DNA from: an uncultured Bacilli bacterium
GTDB taxonomy: Bacteria > Bacillota_I > Bacilli_A > RF39 > UBA660
Direction: 5' to 3'
Length of the DNA stretch: 43,531 bases
Assembly: GCA_934096605.1 (NCBI GenBank)
Contig: CAKOMI010000005.1
Location: 1 to 43,531, forward strand
Shown: one piece after another, positions 15,431-24,402 of the stretch
Numbering within the stretch: the stretch's first letter is position 1
How the letters are laid out: each line of letters starts with the position of its first letter
Translations under genes and position numbers: made by a program
The notes under the pieces: model-generated
Seen by the model: only the letters and a program-made list of their open reading frames with translations
Told to the model about the DNA's origin: nothing
Database searches by the model: none

Positions 15431-18058
15431 TTACTTTCTATCGCAAGATTTGATTGCCGATCTAGCCGCAGCTAAAGCCGCTATTGGCACACGATATGGG
15501 GAACAACTGACATAATCTAGTCCAATTTCGTTAAAGAAAGTAACACTCTTAGGATCTCCTCCATGTTCACCACAAACACCAAGAGATAAGAATGGATTCA
15601 TACTTGTTCCTTTATCAATAGCTAATTTAACAAGACTACCAACACCTACTTCATCAATACTTTTAAATGGGTCAGATGAGAGTATGCCTTTGGCATAATA
15701 ATCTTTCAAGAACTTACCCGCATCATCACGTGAAAAGCCAAAAGTCATTTGGGTTAAATCATTAGTACCGAAACTAAAGAAATCAGCATGTTTTGCTATC
15801 TCATCGGCAATCAAAGTAGCTCTTGGAACCTCAATCATTGTCCCAACTAAGTATTTTATTTTTAAATTAGCCTCTTTTAACATGGCATCGGCCGTTTTAG
15901 TAACAACATCTTTTAAATAAGTAAATTCATTTATACTGCCTACTAAAGGAATCATTATTTCTGGTGTTACTTTAATGCCTTCCTTGTTTGCTTTTATAGC
16001 CGCGCCTATTAGGGCTTTCGTTTGCATAACACAGATTTCGGGATAAGTTATTAGTAAACGGCAACCACGATGGCCCATCATTGGGTTGAACTCCTTTAAG
16101 GATGCTATTTTATCTATTATGTCGGTAGCGCTTTTATTTAAACTTTTAGCAAGACTTTCAATCTCACTTTCTTCTTTTGGTAAGAATTCATGAAGAGGTG
16201 GATCTAAATAACGAACAACTACAGGTTTGTCAGCCATAATTTTGTAAAGACTTAAAAAATCACTTTCTTGATAAGGTAAGATATAATTTAGAGCCTGCTC
16301 TCTTTCTTCTTTAGTATCAGCTAGGATCATCTGACGGAAATGAAAAATTCTTTCTTTTTCAAAAAACATGTGCTCTGTTCGGCATAAACCAATACCTTCA
16401 GCCCCAAAGTCATAAGCCATTTTAGCATCATGAGCATTATCAGCATTAGCCCTAACACCCATAGTTTTTACGGAAGATACAAGGTGCATAAACGATGCAA
16501 AGTCCCCACTTATTGCAGGTGGCTCTAGAGTAATACTACCTAAATAGACATTACCAGTCGTGCCGTCTAAGCTCATTTGTTCTCCTTCTTTAATAATGGT
16601 ATTACCAATTTTAAGGCTTTTATTTTCTTCATCAATTGTTATATCACTACAACCGGATACACAGCAAACACCCATACCACGGGCTACAACTGCAGCATGA
16701 CTTGTCATACCACCACGAACCGTAAGTACGCCTTCAGCATGATGCATGCCTTCAATATCTTCAGGACTAGTTTCTAGTCTAACTAATATAACTTTTTCTC
16801 CGTCTTTGTGATGTTTAATAACACTTTCAGCATCAAAGTAAATAGCACCGGTAGCAGCCCCAGGACTTGCAGCAAGGCCTTTAGCAATAGGTTTGCTTTC
16901 TTTTAAGGCGTCTATATTAAATCTTGGGTGCAATAAATCTTCTAGACGTTCTGGCTCTACACGCATAATTGCTTCTTCTTTAGTAATCATTTTTTCTTTA
17001 TATAAATCTAGGGCAATTTTAACTGCAGCCTCACTAGTTCTTTTACCAGACCTTGTTTGAAGCATATAGAGTTTACCATTTTCAATTGTAAATTCCATGT
17101 CTTGCATGTCTTTATAATGACTCTCTAGTTTTTTGGCAATAGCACTAAATTCTTCATATATAAGGGGCATATCAGTTTTTAATTTTTCGATACTAGCGGG
17201 TGTTCTAATACCCGCTACGACGTCTTCACCTTGAGCATTCATTAAGTATTCACCAAAAAGTTTATTTTCACCAGTGGCAGGGTTTCTTGTGAAAGCAACA
17301 CCCGTACCAGAGTTTGGGCCAATATTACCATAAACCATTTCTTGTATATTGACAGCCGTTCCAGAGTCATTTGGAATATTGTTTAACTTGCGATAGTAAA
17401 TAGCCCTTTCATTATTCCAACTTTTAAATACGGCTCCAATGGCATTAATAAGTTGTTCTTTTGGATCACTTGGAAAATCTTCACCAGCAATGCTTTTATA
17501 TATTTCTTTAAAGTGATTAGTAATGAATTCCATATCATTACCATCTAAGTCTAAATCACTTTGATAGTTTAATTTTTGTTTATAGTCGTCTAAGAAACGT
17601 TCAAACATATTTTTTTCATAGCCTTTTACAACGTCGGCATACATTAAAATTAACCGGCGATAAGAATCATAGACAAAGCGTTTATTATTTGTTTTCTCTA
17701 AAAGGCTTTTGGCTATTTCATCATTAAGCCCAAGATTTAATATAGTATCCATCATACCTGGCATTGAAACTTTAGCTCCACTTCTAACACTTACTAAAAG
17801 GGGATTATTTATATCGCCAAATTTCTTATTAGTATTTTTTTCTAAAGCAAGAATAGCCGTGTCAATTTCTTTTATGATTTCTTTAGGTAAGACACCCACA
17901 TTAGCATAGTATTTTTGACAAGCAGTTGTACTAACTGTAAATCCTTTAGGAACTGGTAAGCCAATACTCATCATCTCAGCTAAATTAGCCCCTTTACCTC
18001 CTAAAATATCCACCATATCTTTATTACCATCTTCAAATAAATAGACATATTTATTCAC
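15431..18058 (-). CDS. ppdK: Pyruvate, phosphate dikinase
   Basis: About 875 residues, full length for PPDK, which interconverts pyruvate + ATP + Pi and phosphoenolpyruvate + AMP + PPi in the cytoplasm. It has the N-terminal ATP-grasp domain (GGKGANLAEM near residue 25), the central phosphohistidine motif GGMTSHAAVVARG near 455, and the C-terminal PEP/pyruvate barrel with TLIADEIA, GTNDLTQM and CGEHGGDP near 833. The frame is open from an ATG at 18067, but GAGGG is too close to it. The GTG at 18058 lies nine bases from that site and gives the family N-terminus NKYVYLFEDG. PPDK suggests PPi-linked glycolysis or gluconeogenesis, as in many fermenters. Confidence 0.95.
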   Translation of the reverse strand: MNKYVYLFEDGNKDMVDILGGKGANLAEMMSIGLPVPKGFTVSTTACQKYYANVGVLPKEIIKEIDTAILALEKNTNKKFGDINNPLLVSVRSGAKVSMPGMMDTILNLGLNDEIAKSLLEKTNNKRFVYDSYRRLILMYADVVKGYEKNMFERFLDDYKQKLNYQSDLDLDGNDMEFITNHFKEIYKSIAGEDFPSDPKEQLINAIGAVFKSWNNERAIYYRKLNNIPNDSGTAVNIQEMVYGNIGPNSGTGVAFTRNPATGENKLFGEYLMNAQGEDVVAGIRTPASIEKLKTDMPLIYEEFSAIAKKLESHYKDMQDMEFTIENGKLYMLQTRSGKRTSEAAVKIALDLYKEKMITKEEAIMRVEPERLEDLLHPRFNIDALKESKPIAKGLAASPGAATGAIYFDAESVIKHHKDGEKVILVRLETSPEDIEGMHHAEGVLTVRGGMTSHAAVVARGMGVCCVSGCSDITIDEENKSLKIGNTIIKEGEQMSLDGTTGNVYLGSITLEPPAISGDFASFMHLVSSVKTMGVRANADNAHDAKMAYDFGAEGIGLCRTEHMFFEKERIFHFRQMILADTKEEREQALNYILPYQESDFLSLYKIMADKPVVVRYLDPPLHEFLPKEESEIESLAKSLNKSATDIIDKIASLKEFNPMMGHRGCRLLITYPEICVMQTKALIGAAIKANKEGIKVTPEIMIPLVGSINEFTYLKDVVTKTADAMLKEANLKIKYLVGTMIEVPRATLIADEIAKHADFFSFGTNDLTQMTFGFSRDDAGKFLKDYYAKGILSSDPFKSIDEVGVGSLVKLAIDKGTSMNPFLSLGVCGEHGGDPKSVTFFNEIGLDYVSCSPYRVPIAALAAARSAIKSCDRK

Positions 18059-18102
18059 AGTAATCATCCCTCTCTATTATTTATAATTATATAAAATTTT
18101 CC

Positions 18103-18132
18103 AAAAAAAAGATACGTTTAAAACATATCTTT
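18103..18132 (-). terminator. Terminator of htpG
   Basis: AAAGATA/TATCTTT stem with inner GTTT/AAAC pairing and eight T residues after it on the minus strand, five bases beyond the htpG stop. Confidence 0.83.
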
Positions 18133-18136
18133 ACAA

Positions 18137-20026
18137 TTATTTGGCTAAGTACTTACAAATTAGACTCGCTATTTCAGTTGGATTTTCAATTGGCAAGCCT
18201 TCAATCATACGGGCTTCAGCATACAATACTTTAGTATATTCTTCTAACTCTTCTTTGTTATCTTTTAAAGCTTCTAGTTTTTTTGCTATGGCGTGGTCTT
18301 TATTAATTTCTAAGACTTTGTTTGCTTTCATCTCATTATTGATTGGCATAGCATTCATCGCTTTTTCCATTTCAACGGAGAAATCGCCTTTACTGCTTAA
18401 ACAAACAGGATGTTCACTTAATTTATTAGTAAAACGAACCTCGGAAACCTCAGGAATAAAGCCTTGCATTTCTTTAAACATAGAAGCATATTCTTCATTA
18501 GCCTTTTTTAGTTCTTCTTTTTCTTCTTCAGTATCTAAGTCCATTTTTTCGCCACAGACATTAATGAAATCCTTATCCATAAATTTATTAAGAGTCATAA
18601 AGACAAATTCATCAACATAATCAGTGCAATATAATACTTCTAAGCCTTTTTCACGAGCCGCGGTAACTTTTGGAAGCATTGATATTTTGGCCTCTGTTTC
18701 ACCACATGCATAATAGATATGAGTATCATTTTCTTTTAGTCTTGCAACATAGCTTTTTAAAGTAGTAAATGGTAATTCAGTATTAGAAGATTTAAAGATT
18801 AATAAATCCGATAATTTATCTTTATTCATGCCAAAGTCATTATAAATACCATATTTAATTTGAAGACCAAAGTCTTTAAAGAATTTTTGATAGTTTTCCT
18901 CTGCACTCTCTTCCATGTCTAATAACTCTTTTTTTATTTTATTTTCAAGAGAGTTAGCAATGGTTTTTAAGACTCTATTTTGTTGTAATGTTTCTCTTGA
19001 GATATTAAGGGTTAAATCTGGTGAATCAACAACGCCTTTAACAAAGCTAAAGTAATCTGGTAAAAGGTCTTCACATTTTTCCATTATTAAGACACCATTA
19101 GAATATAGTTGTAAGCCTTTTTTGTATTCTTTAGAATAGTAGTCATATGGAGCATGACTAGGTATATATAATAAAGCATCATAAGAAATGGCTCCTTCTG
19201 CTTTAACATGAATATGTCTTAGAGGTTCTTCATAGTCATTAAATTTATCTTTATAGAACGTACTATATTCTTCTTCTGTAATCTTCTTTTTATCACGATG
19301 CCAAATTGGGGTTAGAGAATTAATTACTTCTGTTTCAACTTTAGTGATATATTCATCTTCTTCGTTATCACTTGTTTTTTCTTTTAAAACACTTTTTTCA
19401 ATATCCATTTTAATTGGATAAGTAATGTAATCACTATATTTATGAATTAAACTTTGTAATTCATATGTTTCTAGGAACTTACTGTATACTTCAGATTCTG
19501 TGTCATCTTTTAGAGTAAGCAAAACGTCCGTTCCATAGGTGTCTTTAGTAGTACTTTTAATTTCATAACCATCAATACCCTTACTAGACCACATATAAGC
19601 TTCATCAGTACCATATTTTTTAGATATAACAGTAACTTCTTTAGCTACCATGAAGGCTGAGTAAAAGCCAACACCAAATTGACCAATTATATCAATACCC
19701 TTTTTATGTTCTTCGGTCTTTTTAAATTCTTCTGAACCAGATTTGGCAATAGTACCAAGGTTTTTTTCTAATTCTTCTTTGGTCATACCAATACCATTAT
19801 CAGAGATAGTTAGGGTTTTATTATTTTTATCCGGTTTAATAAAAATAGCAAAATCACTCTTTTTTACTTTGATACTTTTGTCAGTTAGTGACATGTAATG
19901 TAATTTATCAATCGCGTCACTCGCATTAGAGATAATCTCTCTTAAAAATATTTCTTTATTTGTGTAAATTGAATTAATCATCAAATCCATTAATTTTTTA
20001 GATTCTGTTTTAAATTCTTTTTTCAT
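18137..20026 (-). CDS. htpG: Molecular chaperone HtpG (Hsp90)
   Basis: A 629-residue full-length bacterial Hsp90. The GHKL ATPase motifs are clear: E-x-I-S-N-A-S-D-A (31-39), DNGIGM, and GQFGVGFYSAF. The middle domain follows with the catalytic Arg segment SRETLQQNR, then the C-terminal dimer domain. It folds and remodels client proteins in the cytoplasm. AAAGGTG precedes the ATG. Its promoter sits in a CIRCE element, so it should be repressed by HrcA and induced by heat; in Bacillus subtilis htpG is not under CIRCE. Confidence 0.97.
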   Translation of the reverse strand: MKKEFKTESKKLMDLMINSIYTNKEIFLREIISNASDAIDKLHYMSLTDKSIKVKKSDFAIFIKPDKNNKTLTISDNGIGMTKEELEKNLGTIAKSGSEEFKKTEEHKKGIDIIGQFGVGFYSAFMVAKEVTVISKKYGTDEAYMWSSKGIDGYEIKSTTKDTYGTDVLLTLKDDTESEVYSKFLETYELQSLIHKYSDYITYPIKMDIEKSVLKEKTSDNEEDEYITKVETEVINSLTPIWHRDKKKITEEEYSTFYKDKFNDYEEPLRHIHVKAEGAISYDALLYIPSHAPYDYYSKEYKKGLQLYSNGVLIMEKCEDLLPDYFSFVKGVVDSPDLTLNISRETLQQNRVLKTIANSLENKIKKELLDMEESAEENYQKFFKDFGLQIKYGIYNDFGMNKDKLSDLLIFKSSNTELPFTTLKSYVARLKENDTHIYYACGETEAKISMLPKVTAAREKGLEVLYCTDYVDEFVFMTLNKFMDKDFINVCGEKMDLDTEEEKEELKKANEEYASMFKEMQGFIPEVSEVRFTNKLSEHPVCLSSKGDFSVEMEKAMNAMPINNEMKANKVLEINKDHAIAKKLEALKDNKEELEEYTKVLYAEARMIEGLPIENPTEIASLICKYLAK

Positions 20027-20049
20027 CTATTCATCACCTTTCATTTAAG

Positions 20050-20092
20050 AGTTTAGCACTTGCCATTAGCATTGTCAATAGTTGAGTGCTAA
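20050..20092 (-). promoter_or_regulatory. htpG promoter embedded in a CIRCE operator
   Basis: The plus strand reads TTAGCATTG (20066-20074), nine bases, GAGTGCTAA (20084-20092). This is the TTAGCACTC-N9-GAGTGCTAA CIRCE layout with two changes in one arm. A further half-site TTAGCACTT lies at 20053-20061. On the minus strand TTGACA (20073-20078), 17 bases, and TAAACT (20050-20055, with TGC before it) form the promoter. The -35 lies in the CIRCE and the -10 overlaps the extra half-site. Confidence 0.86.
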
Positions 20093-20122
20093 TTTGCTTT
20101 TGGAAATAATTAAAGGTGGAAT

Positions 20123-20153
20123 AAAAAAGAAATATTAATTTGTATAATATTTC
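20123..20153 (-). terminator. Terminator of the methylase cassette
   Basis: Perfect nine-base arms GAAATATTA and TAATATTTC with a seven-base loop, then TTTTTT on the minus strand, about 30 bases past the last gene of the cassette. Confidence 0.85.
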
Positions 20154-20181
20154 TAATAGAATTGGTAATCATTACTAACGA

Positions 20182-21189
20182 TTAATTAAAAAATGGCAAA
20201 TGTTCTAAAGCGTCATCAATAACCTCTAATTCATGAGAAACTATGATTTCTAAAGGGGTATTTTCTTCTAAATTTTTCAAAAGCAACTTAGCCTCTAAAT
20301 CTCGAACATAAAGTTTACTAGGAATTCCTGATTTAGTAAAAATTTTAATAAGACGTTCTAAAGACTCCATATAAAATTCTTCTTTTGTTTTCTTTAATTG
20401 ATCGTCTATTTGGATATCATAGATTAAACCCTGACGTCTTTCTGCAATCACTCTTAAATAAGGATAACAAGGACGACCATTTTCATCTTTAGACTCATCA
20501 AATGGAATTGGTAAATGATTAGTAAAATCAAATTCAAGTTCAAGGGAACTTCTGACAGGTAATTGTTTTAATTTAGTAAGCCAAGCTGGTTTTAACTTAA
20601 TTGGCTCAGTATCAGCTGCAAAAATAGTAGGCAAATCTTCATTAATCACAATATTACCTTTTTGATCGCACCCAATTAAACCATGAAATGTATCATAATC
20701 TATATTAGACATTTTATTTATAGCCTTAAGTGCCTCCATTAAAATTTTTAAATACTTAGTCATTTCCGTAATTTGTTCTTCATTATAAAACTGATATGGT
20801 TCATACCCTTTTTTGTAAATCTCAAAACTTGTAAATTCATCTTTATATTTAATACCAAGATCATTTAATAGTTCTAAGTTTTTTTCTAGTGTTTCTTCTG
20901 CTCTTAAATAATTTAATTTTAAACAAGACTGATAGTTAATCGCGATGGGAAAAGGAAAGTTTTCTGCCAACGTTTCAAAAAGGCCAATACCTTCTTTACC
21001 ACGATAAACACCTATACCTTTATGGATACCAGCATTACCCATAATACAAAAATAAACTATTTGATGAGTTTCTTCATCAATATAACCCAAAATGTTATTA
21101 TCAGCTAGTTTTACCCAAGGCTCAATACTTTTAATTTCGTCAGCAACTTTATAAAGTTCTAACCATTTTTCTTTTAATTCTTTTTTCAT
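20182..21189 (-). CDS. DUF7309/DUF6930-like protein of unknown function
   Basis: A 335-residue soluble protein. The N-terminal part (about 1-150, with WVKLADNNILGYI, YFCIMG and GIGVYRGKEGI) resembles DUF7309. The C-terminal part (about 215-330) resembles DUF6930. I know this pairing from uncharacterised Firmicutes proteins; the identification is from memory and moderate. No catalytic motif is visible. AAGGAG lies six bases before the ATG, and the start is 23 bases after the HEPN-like gene. Being last in the cassette, it may be a partner or only a passenger. Confidence 0.6.
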   Translation of the reverse strand: MKKELKEKWLELYKVADEIKSIEPWVKLADNNILGYIDEETHQIVYFCIMGNAGIHKGIGVYRGKEGIGLFETLAENFPFPIAINYQSCLKLNYLRAEETLEKNLELLNDLGIKYKDEFTSFEIYKKGYEPYQFYNEEQITEMTKYLKILMEALKAINKMSNIDYDTFHGLIGCDQKGNIVINEDLPTIFAADTEPIKLKPAWLTKLKQLPVRSSLELEFDFTNHLPIPFDESKDENGRPCYPYLRVIAERRQGLIYDIQIDDQLKKTKEEFYMESLERLIKIFTKSGIPSKLYVRDLEAKLLLKNLEENTPLEIIVSHELEVIDDALEHLPFFN

Positions 21190-21212
21190 TTCATCTCTAC
21201 TCCTTATAACCG

Positions 21213-22955
21213 TTAATTTCCGTACAATGTCTTAGTACGTTTTAATTGTTCATTATATATTTCTTCTAATATATTTTCATTTATTTTAGATTTATCAGTA
21301 ATATTATATTTTAAGTATTCCATTAAAACTATCATATTTTTATAATTAAATAGTTCCTTGAATTCTCCAACTGTAACAGTTTTACTATAACAAGTTTTAC
21401 CACCATAGATATCATTAAAGCATAATTTCTTTTTTTCAAATGGTTCACCATTGTCTATTAATTCTTCATTAGAATGGGAAATAGAATTCCTAATACTAGT
21501 TATATTACCAAAATTTTCAGCAAATTGTTCTCTATCCATTTCCCAAAAATATTTTAACATCGCAAATTTGTGATTTTTAGCCTCATCTAACTCCTTTTGA
21601 GCAACATTTATAAAATTTTCTAGTTTTTCCAAAACTTTTTCATCTAAGATGTCATCCTTCTTTGCTTCTTTATATCTACTCAAGTTATTTTTTGCTTTTC
21701 CTAACTTTTCTTCTAGTTTGGCAATAAGGCAATTTTGTTTTACTATAACATCATTTTGATTTTTAAATTCAAATGAACTAATATCTGACGAAGCACAAGC
21801 AGTATTTAATAAAGAAAAATCAAGGTTTTTGCCATTAAGCAAATTACTCACATTGTAAACAGTATGATTAGTAAAACCATCTTCCAAACCTAATTGATAA
21901 ATAACATAGAAACCAGCGATTAAATTGGCTACAAGCATTGTTTCCGTGTTAATAGAGGCAATTGGACACATATTACAAAAGTCACTAAAAGTTAGACTAT
22001 TATTTTTTTTTAAATTACTAATATAAACAAGATTTAATGTCAACCCAGTAGATGTATTAAAATTCTTATTAGTCTTACTTTTTTTCATAATAATATCGCC
22101 TAAATACTCATTTTGAAGATTAATAGGTAGACTATCAATGAAGTCTTTTTCATTTTTATAATAGTTTTTTACTGCTTCATAATATGGAACATTTATTAAA
22201 GATTTTAGACTCAAATTTATGATTACGTTACTACCATGCATATGCTTAGCAATACATTGGTTTAGGTATGCAACGCTTTGTTCATTGACACCGTGTCTAT
22301 TGAAATAAGTTTCTAAATCATTGCGTAAGCTTTCATAAAATACAACATCTTTTTCAGTTCTCTCGTGTCCAGATTTAACAACGGAGCTAAGAGTTATAAT
22401 TTTAATGTTTTTAGCATACGTATCGAACGAAGAAAAATCGTTAGTAGAAAGGTAGCTTTTTCCAACATAAGTTTTTTTGCAAGGCATATATAAACTAGTT
22501 TTTTCTAAATAGTACTTTAGATTTTTACAAGCATTAACTAAATTATTAATTGGTATCTTGCCGAATACATTGTTTTCAGAAAAAATAATATATCCATCTT
22601 CAACGATAAAATCACAATGGGCTAACTTATTTCTGATTTTACTTAATAATACATCAGCACTTTTATAGCACAAATCACCAATTTGATAGCCATTTTCTGT
22701 CTTTTTGCTTAATAAGTAGGCTATATTTTCTATTGCTTTTGGACACAGTAAAATTCTATCATCAGTATTTTCTCTTCTTTCAATATATTTATCAATATCT
22801 TTCACAAAGTTTAAACTAGTATATATACTTATTAGAATATCAAAATCAATATCTTTTAGATACTTAGTATTAGTACCATCCTCTTCTAAAAAGTTTTCAT
22901 AACTAATAAAACTACTAATAGCGTTATATAAATATATTGCTCTTTCTTCATCCAT
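21213..22955 (-). CDS. Protein with two HEPN-type RNxxxH motifs, unknown function
   Basis: A 580-residue soluble protein with no family I can name. Two segments match the HEPN ribonuclease signature R-x4-H in helical surroundings: R108-N109-x3-H113 and R489-N490-x3-H494. Residues about 403-465 look like a coiled coil. HEPN proteins are frequent RNA-cleaving toxins and phage-defence effectors. The gene starts six bases after the Dam methylase stop and its ribosome site (AAGGAG) lies in the last methylase codons, so the two are tightly coupled. It is twice the size of DpnII-type restriction enzymes and does not look like one. An effector role is inferred from the motifs and the neighbour. Confidence 0.6.
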   Translation of the reverse strand: MDEERAIYLYNAISSFISYENFLEEDGTNTKYLKDIDFDILISIYTSLNFVKDIDKYIERRENTDDRILLCPKAIENIAYLLSKKTENGYQIGDLCYKSADVLLSKIRNKLAHCDFIVEDGYIIFSENNVFGKIPINNLVNACKNLKYYLEKTSLYMPCKKTYVGKSYLSTNDFSSFDTYAKNIKIITLSSVVKSGHERTEKDVVFYESLRNDLETYFNRHGVNEQSVAYLNQCIAKHMHGSNVIINLSLKSLINVPYYEAVKNYYKNEKDFIDSLPINLQNEYLGDIIMKKSKTNKNFNTSTGLTLNLVYISNLKKNNSLTFSDFCNMCPIASINTETMLVANLIAGFYVIYQLGLEDGFTNHTVYNVSNLLNGKNLDFSLLNTACASSDISSFEFKNQNDVIVKQNCLIAKLEEKLGKAKNNLSRYKEAKKDDILDEKVLEKLENFINVAQKELDEAKNHKFAMLKYFWEMDREQFAENFGNITSIRNSISHSNEELIDNGEPFEKKKLCFNDIYGGKTCYSKTVTVGEFKELFNYKNMIVLMEYLKYNITDKSKINENILEEIYNEQLKRTKTLYGN

Positions 22956-22961
22956 TTTTTA

Positions 22962-23825
22962 TTACTCCTTTTGTTCAGTAAATTCATGATTAACAACGTA
23001 GTTAGTTATAATAACTTCTTCTACTTTACCACGTTTTTTACCGTTAGCATTAATGCTTCGTTTAGCCTCGATAACATGAATATGATAGTCTTTATATAAT
23101 TCATTAATAAAATCAGTATTATGGTTAGATAGCATTACAAAGCATCCTTTTTGATCTAACCCTTTAAATACTCTTGCAAGACGTGCTTGTTCATCACGAG
23201 AAAAACCTTCTTCAGTATAGCTTGTAAAAATGCTTTTATCAGAATCATATGGTGGATCAAAATAAATGAAATCACCCTTTTTAGCGTTTTTAATAGCATC
23301 TTCAAAATCACAAGATAAGATGGTGACGTCGTTATAGTTTAAGTAACCACATATGATACCTAAGTTTTGACCTTCATAAGTATTAACTTTATTTTTCTTA
23401 CCAAATGGAACATTAAATTCATTTTTGGAATTAACGCGATACAAACCATTAAAGCAAGCCTTATTTAAGTAGATAGTTCTTGCTCCTCTTTCATAATCTT
23501 TTAATTTAGAAAACTTCTTTTGATCACGATCTAAATTACGTATTTTATAATAATAGTCTTCACTATGCAAAGTTTCATGGTGGTTTAATTCTTTACATAA
23601 CAGGCTAAATTTTTTCTCATCTTTTAAGCATTTATAGATATTCATAAGTTCTTCATTTGAATCATTTATGACAGCTTTTTTAGGGGATAGTTCAAACAAA
23701 AGAGCACCCCCACCCACAAATGGTTCATAGTATGTGTCATATTCTTCTGGGACATACTTTAATAGTTCATTCATAATCTGACGTTTCCCACCAGCCCATT
23801 TAACAAATGGTTTTCCTTTAATCAT
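22962..23825 (-). CDS. dam: D12-class (Dam-family) DNA adenine methyltransferase
   Basis: A 287-residue protein of typical length. It shows the SAM-binding segment FVKWAGGKRQI (7-17), EPFVGGGALLFEL, the domain-specific FNGLYRVN and FNVPFG, and catalytic DPPY (about 194-197). Dam-class enzymes methylate N6 of adenine, often in GATC. TGGAGG precedes the ATG. Upstream are an extended -10 candidate and a leader that can form hairpins. No mutH or typical DpnII endonuclease follows; a HEPN-motif protein does. The target sequence cannot be deduced from the sequence alone. Confidence 0.93.
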   Translation of the reverse strand: MIKGKPFVKWAGGKRQIMNELLKYVPEEYDTYYEPFVGGGALLFELSPKKAVINDSNEELMNIYKCLKDEKKFSLLCKELNHHETLHSEDYYYKIRNLDRDQKKFSKLKDYERGARTIYLNKACFNGLYRVNSKNEFNVPFGKKNKVNTYEGQNLGIICGYLNYNDVTILSCDFEDAIKNAKKGDFIYFDPPYDSDKSIFTSYTEEGFSRDEQARLARVFKGLDQKGCFVMLSNHNTDFINELYKDYHIHVIEAKRSINANGKKRGKVEEVIITNYVVNHEFTEQKE

Positions 23826-23911
23826 AATTAAACCTCCATATATTAATAATGGTTAGGCTTTAAACCTAACCAACTGTTTTAGTTCCCTACTATGGCAAGG
23901 GTATTCCGCTT

Positions 23912-23920
23912 TTTATAGCA
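23912..23920 (-). promoter_or_regulatory. Candidate extended -10 for dam
   Basis: TGCTATAAA on the minus strand with no convincing -35. It would give an untranslated leader of about 80 bases containing hairpin unit A and the GGTTAGG hairpin. Confidence 0.35.
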
Positions 23921-24159
23921 ATACTTTAACATATTAAGTAGTAATTTGTAAATGATTTTTGAAGGTCAGTTATTAATTTCCAATAGCAATTTTGCATATG
24001 TAAAAATAAGGTTTTAATTGGAACTTTGCATATATATGTTTTATTCTAAAATATATTTTTCTTTTAATTAAAGACGTTGCTATCTATTACCTTCATTTCC
24101 TAATTGTTATAATTTATTCTTTAAATATTTTGCTATGAAATTTAATAAAAGACTAATAA

Positions 24160-24190
24160 AACTAGAGTGTGCTCTCTAGTTTCTTTTTTA
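24160..24190 (+). terminator. Orphan terminator
   Basis: AACTAGAG/CTCTAGTT stem followed by TTCTTTTTT on the plus strand. No plus-strand gene lies upstream, so it may end an RNA from the gene-free stretch or be left from a lost gene. The minus strand has a weaker T run. Confidence 0.65.
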
Positions 24191-24270
24191 TGTTCCTGTT
24201 ATGGCCGGAATCGCCGCTTTTTCAAGTTCCTCTTATGTTGGAATCACTAGCTTTTTTATTACCATAAGAT

Positions 24271-24309
24271 ATTACTTATGCATTTCTACATAGAGTAATT
24301 ACTTATGCA
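24271..24309. repeat. 12-base direct repeat, 27-base period
   Basis: ATTACTTATGCA occurs at 24271-24282 and 24298-24309. Two copies only, just beside the third hairpin unit. Confidence 0.7.
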
Positions 24310-24402
24310 CTAATAATATATTACATAATCATAATATTGTCTAGATTTTCTGATGCCATGGATATTAATATTTGGCTATATATTTTATTAATTCTTACTT
24401 TT

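Larger units (their letters stand above)
23881..24257. repeat. Three copies of a GTTCC...GGAAT hairpin element
   Basis: Units at 23881-23914, 24191-24222 and 24225-24257. Each begins GTTCC, continues with a core near TNTTATGG, returns with GGAAT or the equivalent CCCT/AGGG pairing, and ends with GC plus five or six T. Two units are adjacent and the third is 280 bases away. As RNA each can form a short stem followed by a T run on the plus strand. I cannot identify the element. Confidence 0.55.
23826..24402. other. 577-base gene-free stretch upstream of dam
   Basis: No coding frame was found. It holds a dam leader hairpin (GGTTAGG 23851-23857 with CCTAACC 23865-23871), three related hairpin elements, a plus-strand terminator with no gene upstream, and two short direct repeats. 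TTTGCATAT also recurs at 23991-23999 and 24025-24033. Confidence 0.6.

Noticed and set aside
18141..18620. Plus-strand open frame of 159 codons inside htpG
   Set aside because: Fully antisense to the conserved C-terminal domain of HtpG, with no family resemblance.
22962..23825. Classical DpnII/MboI restriction-modification system
   Set aside because: The methylase fits, but the following protein is twice the length and has no endonuclease motif that I can see; its two RNxxxH motifs point elsewhere.
23881..24257. CRISPR array or tracrRNA
   Set aside because: Only three imperfect units at irregular spacing, no equal spacers and no cas gene in the window.
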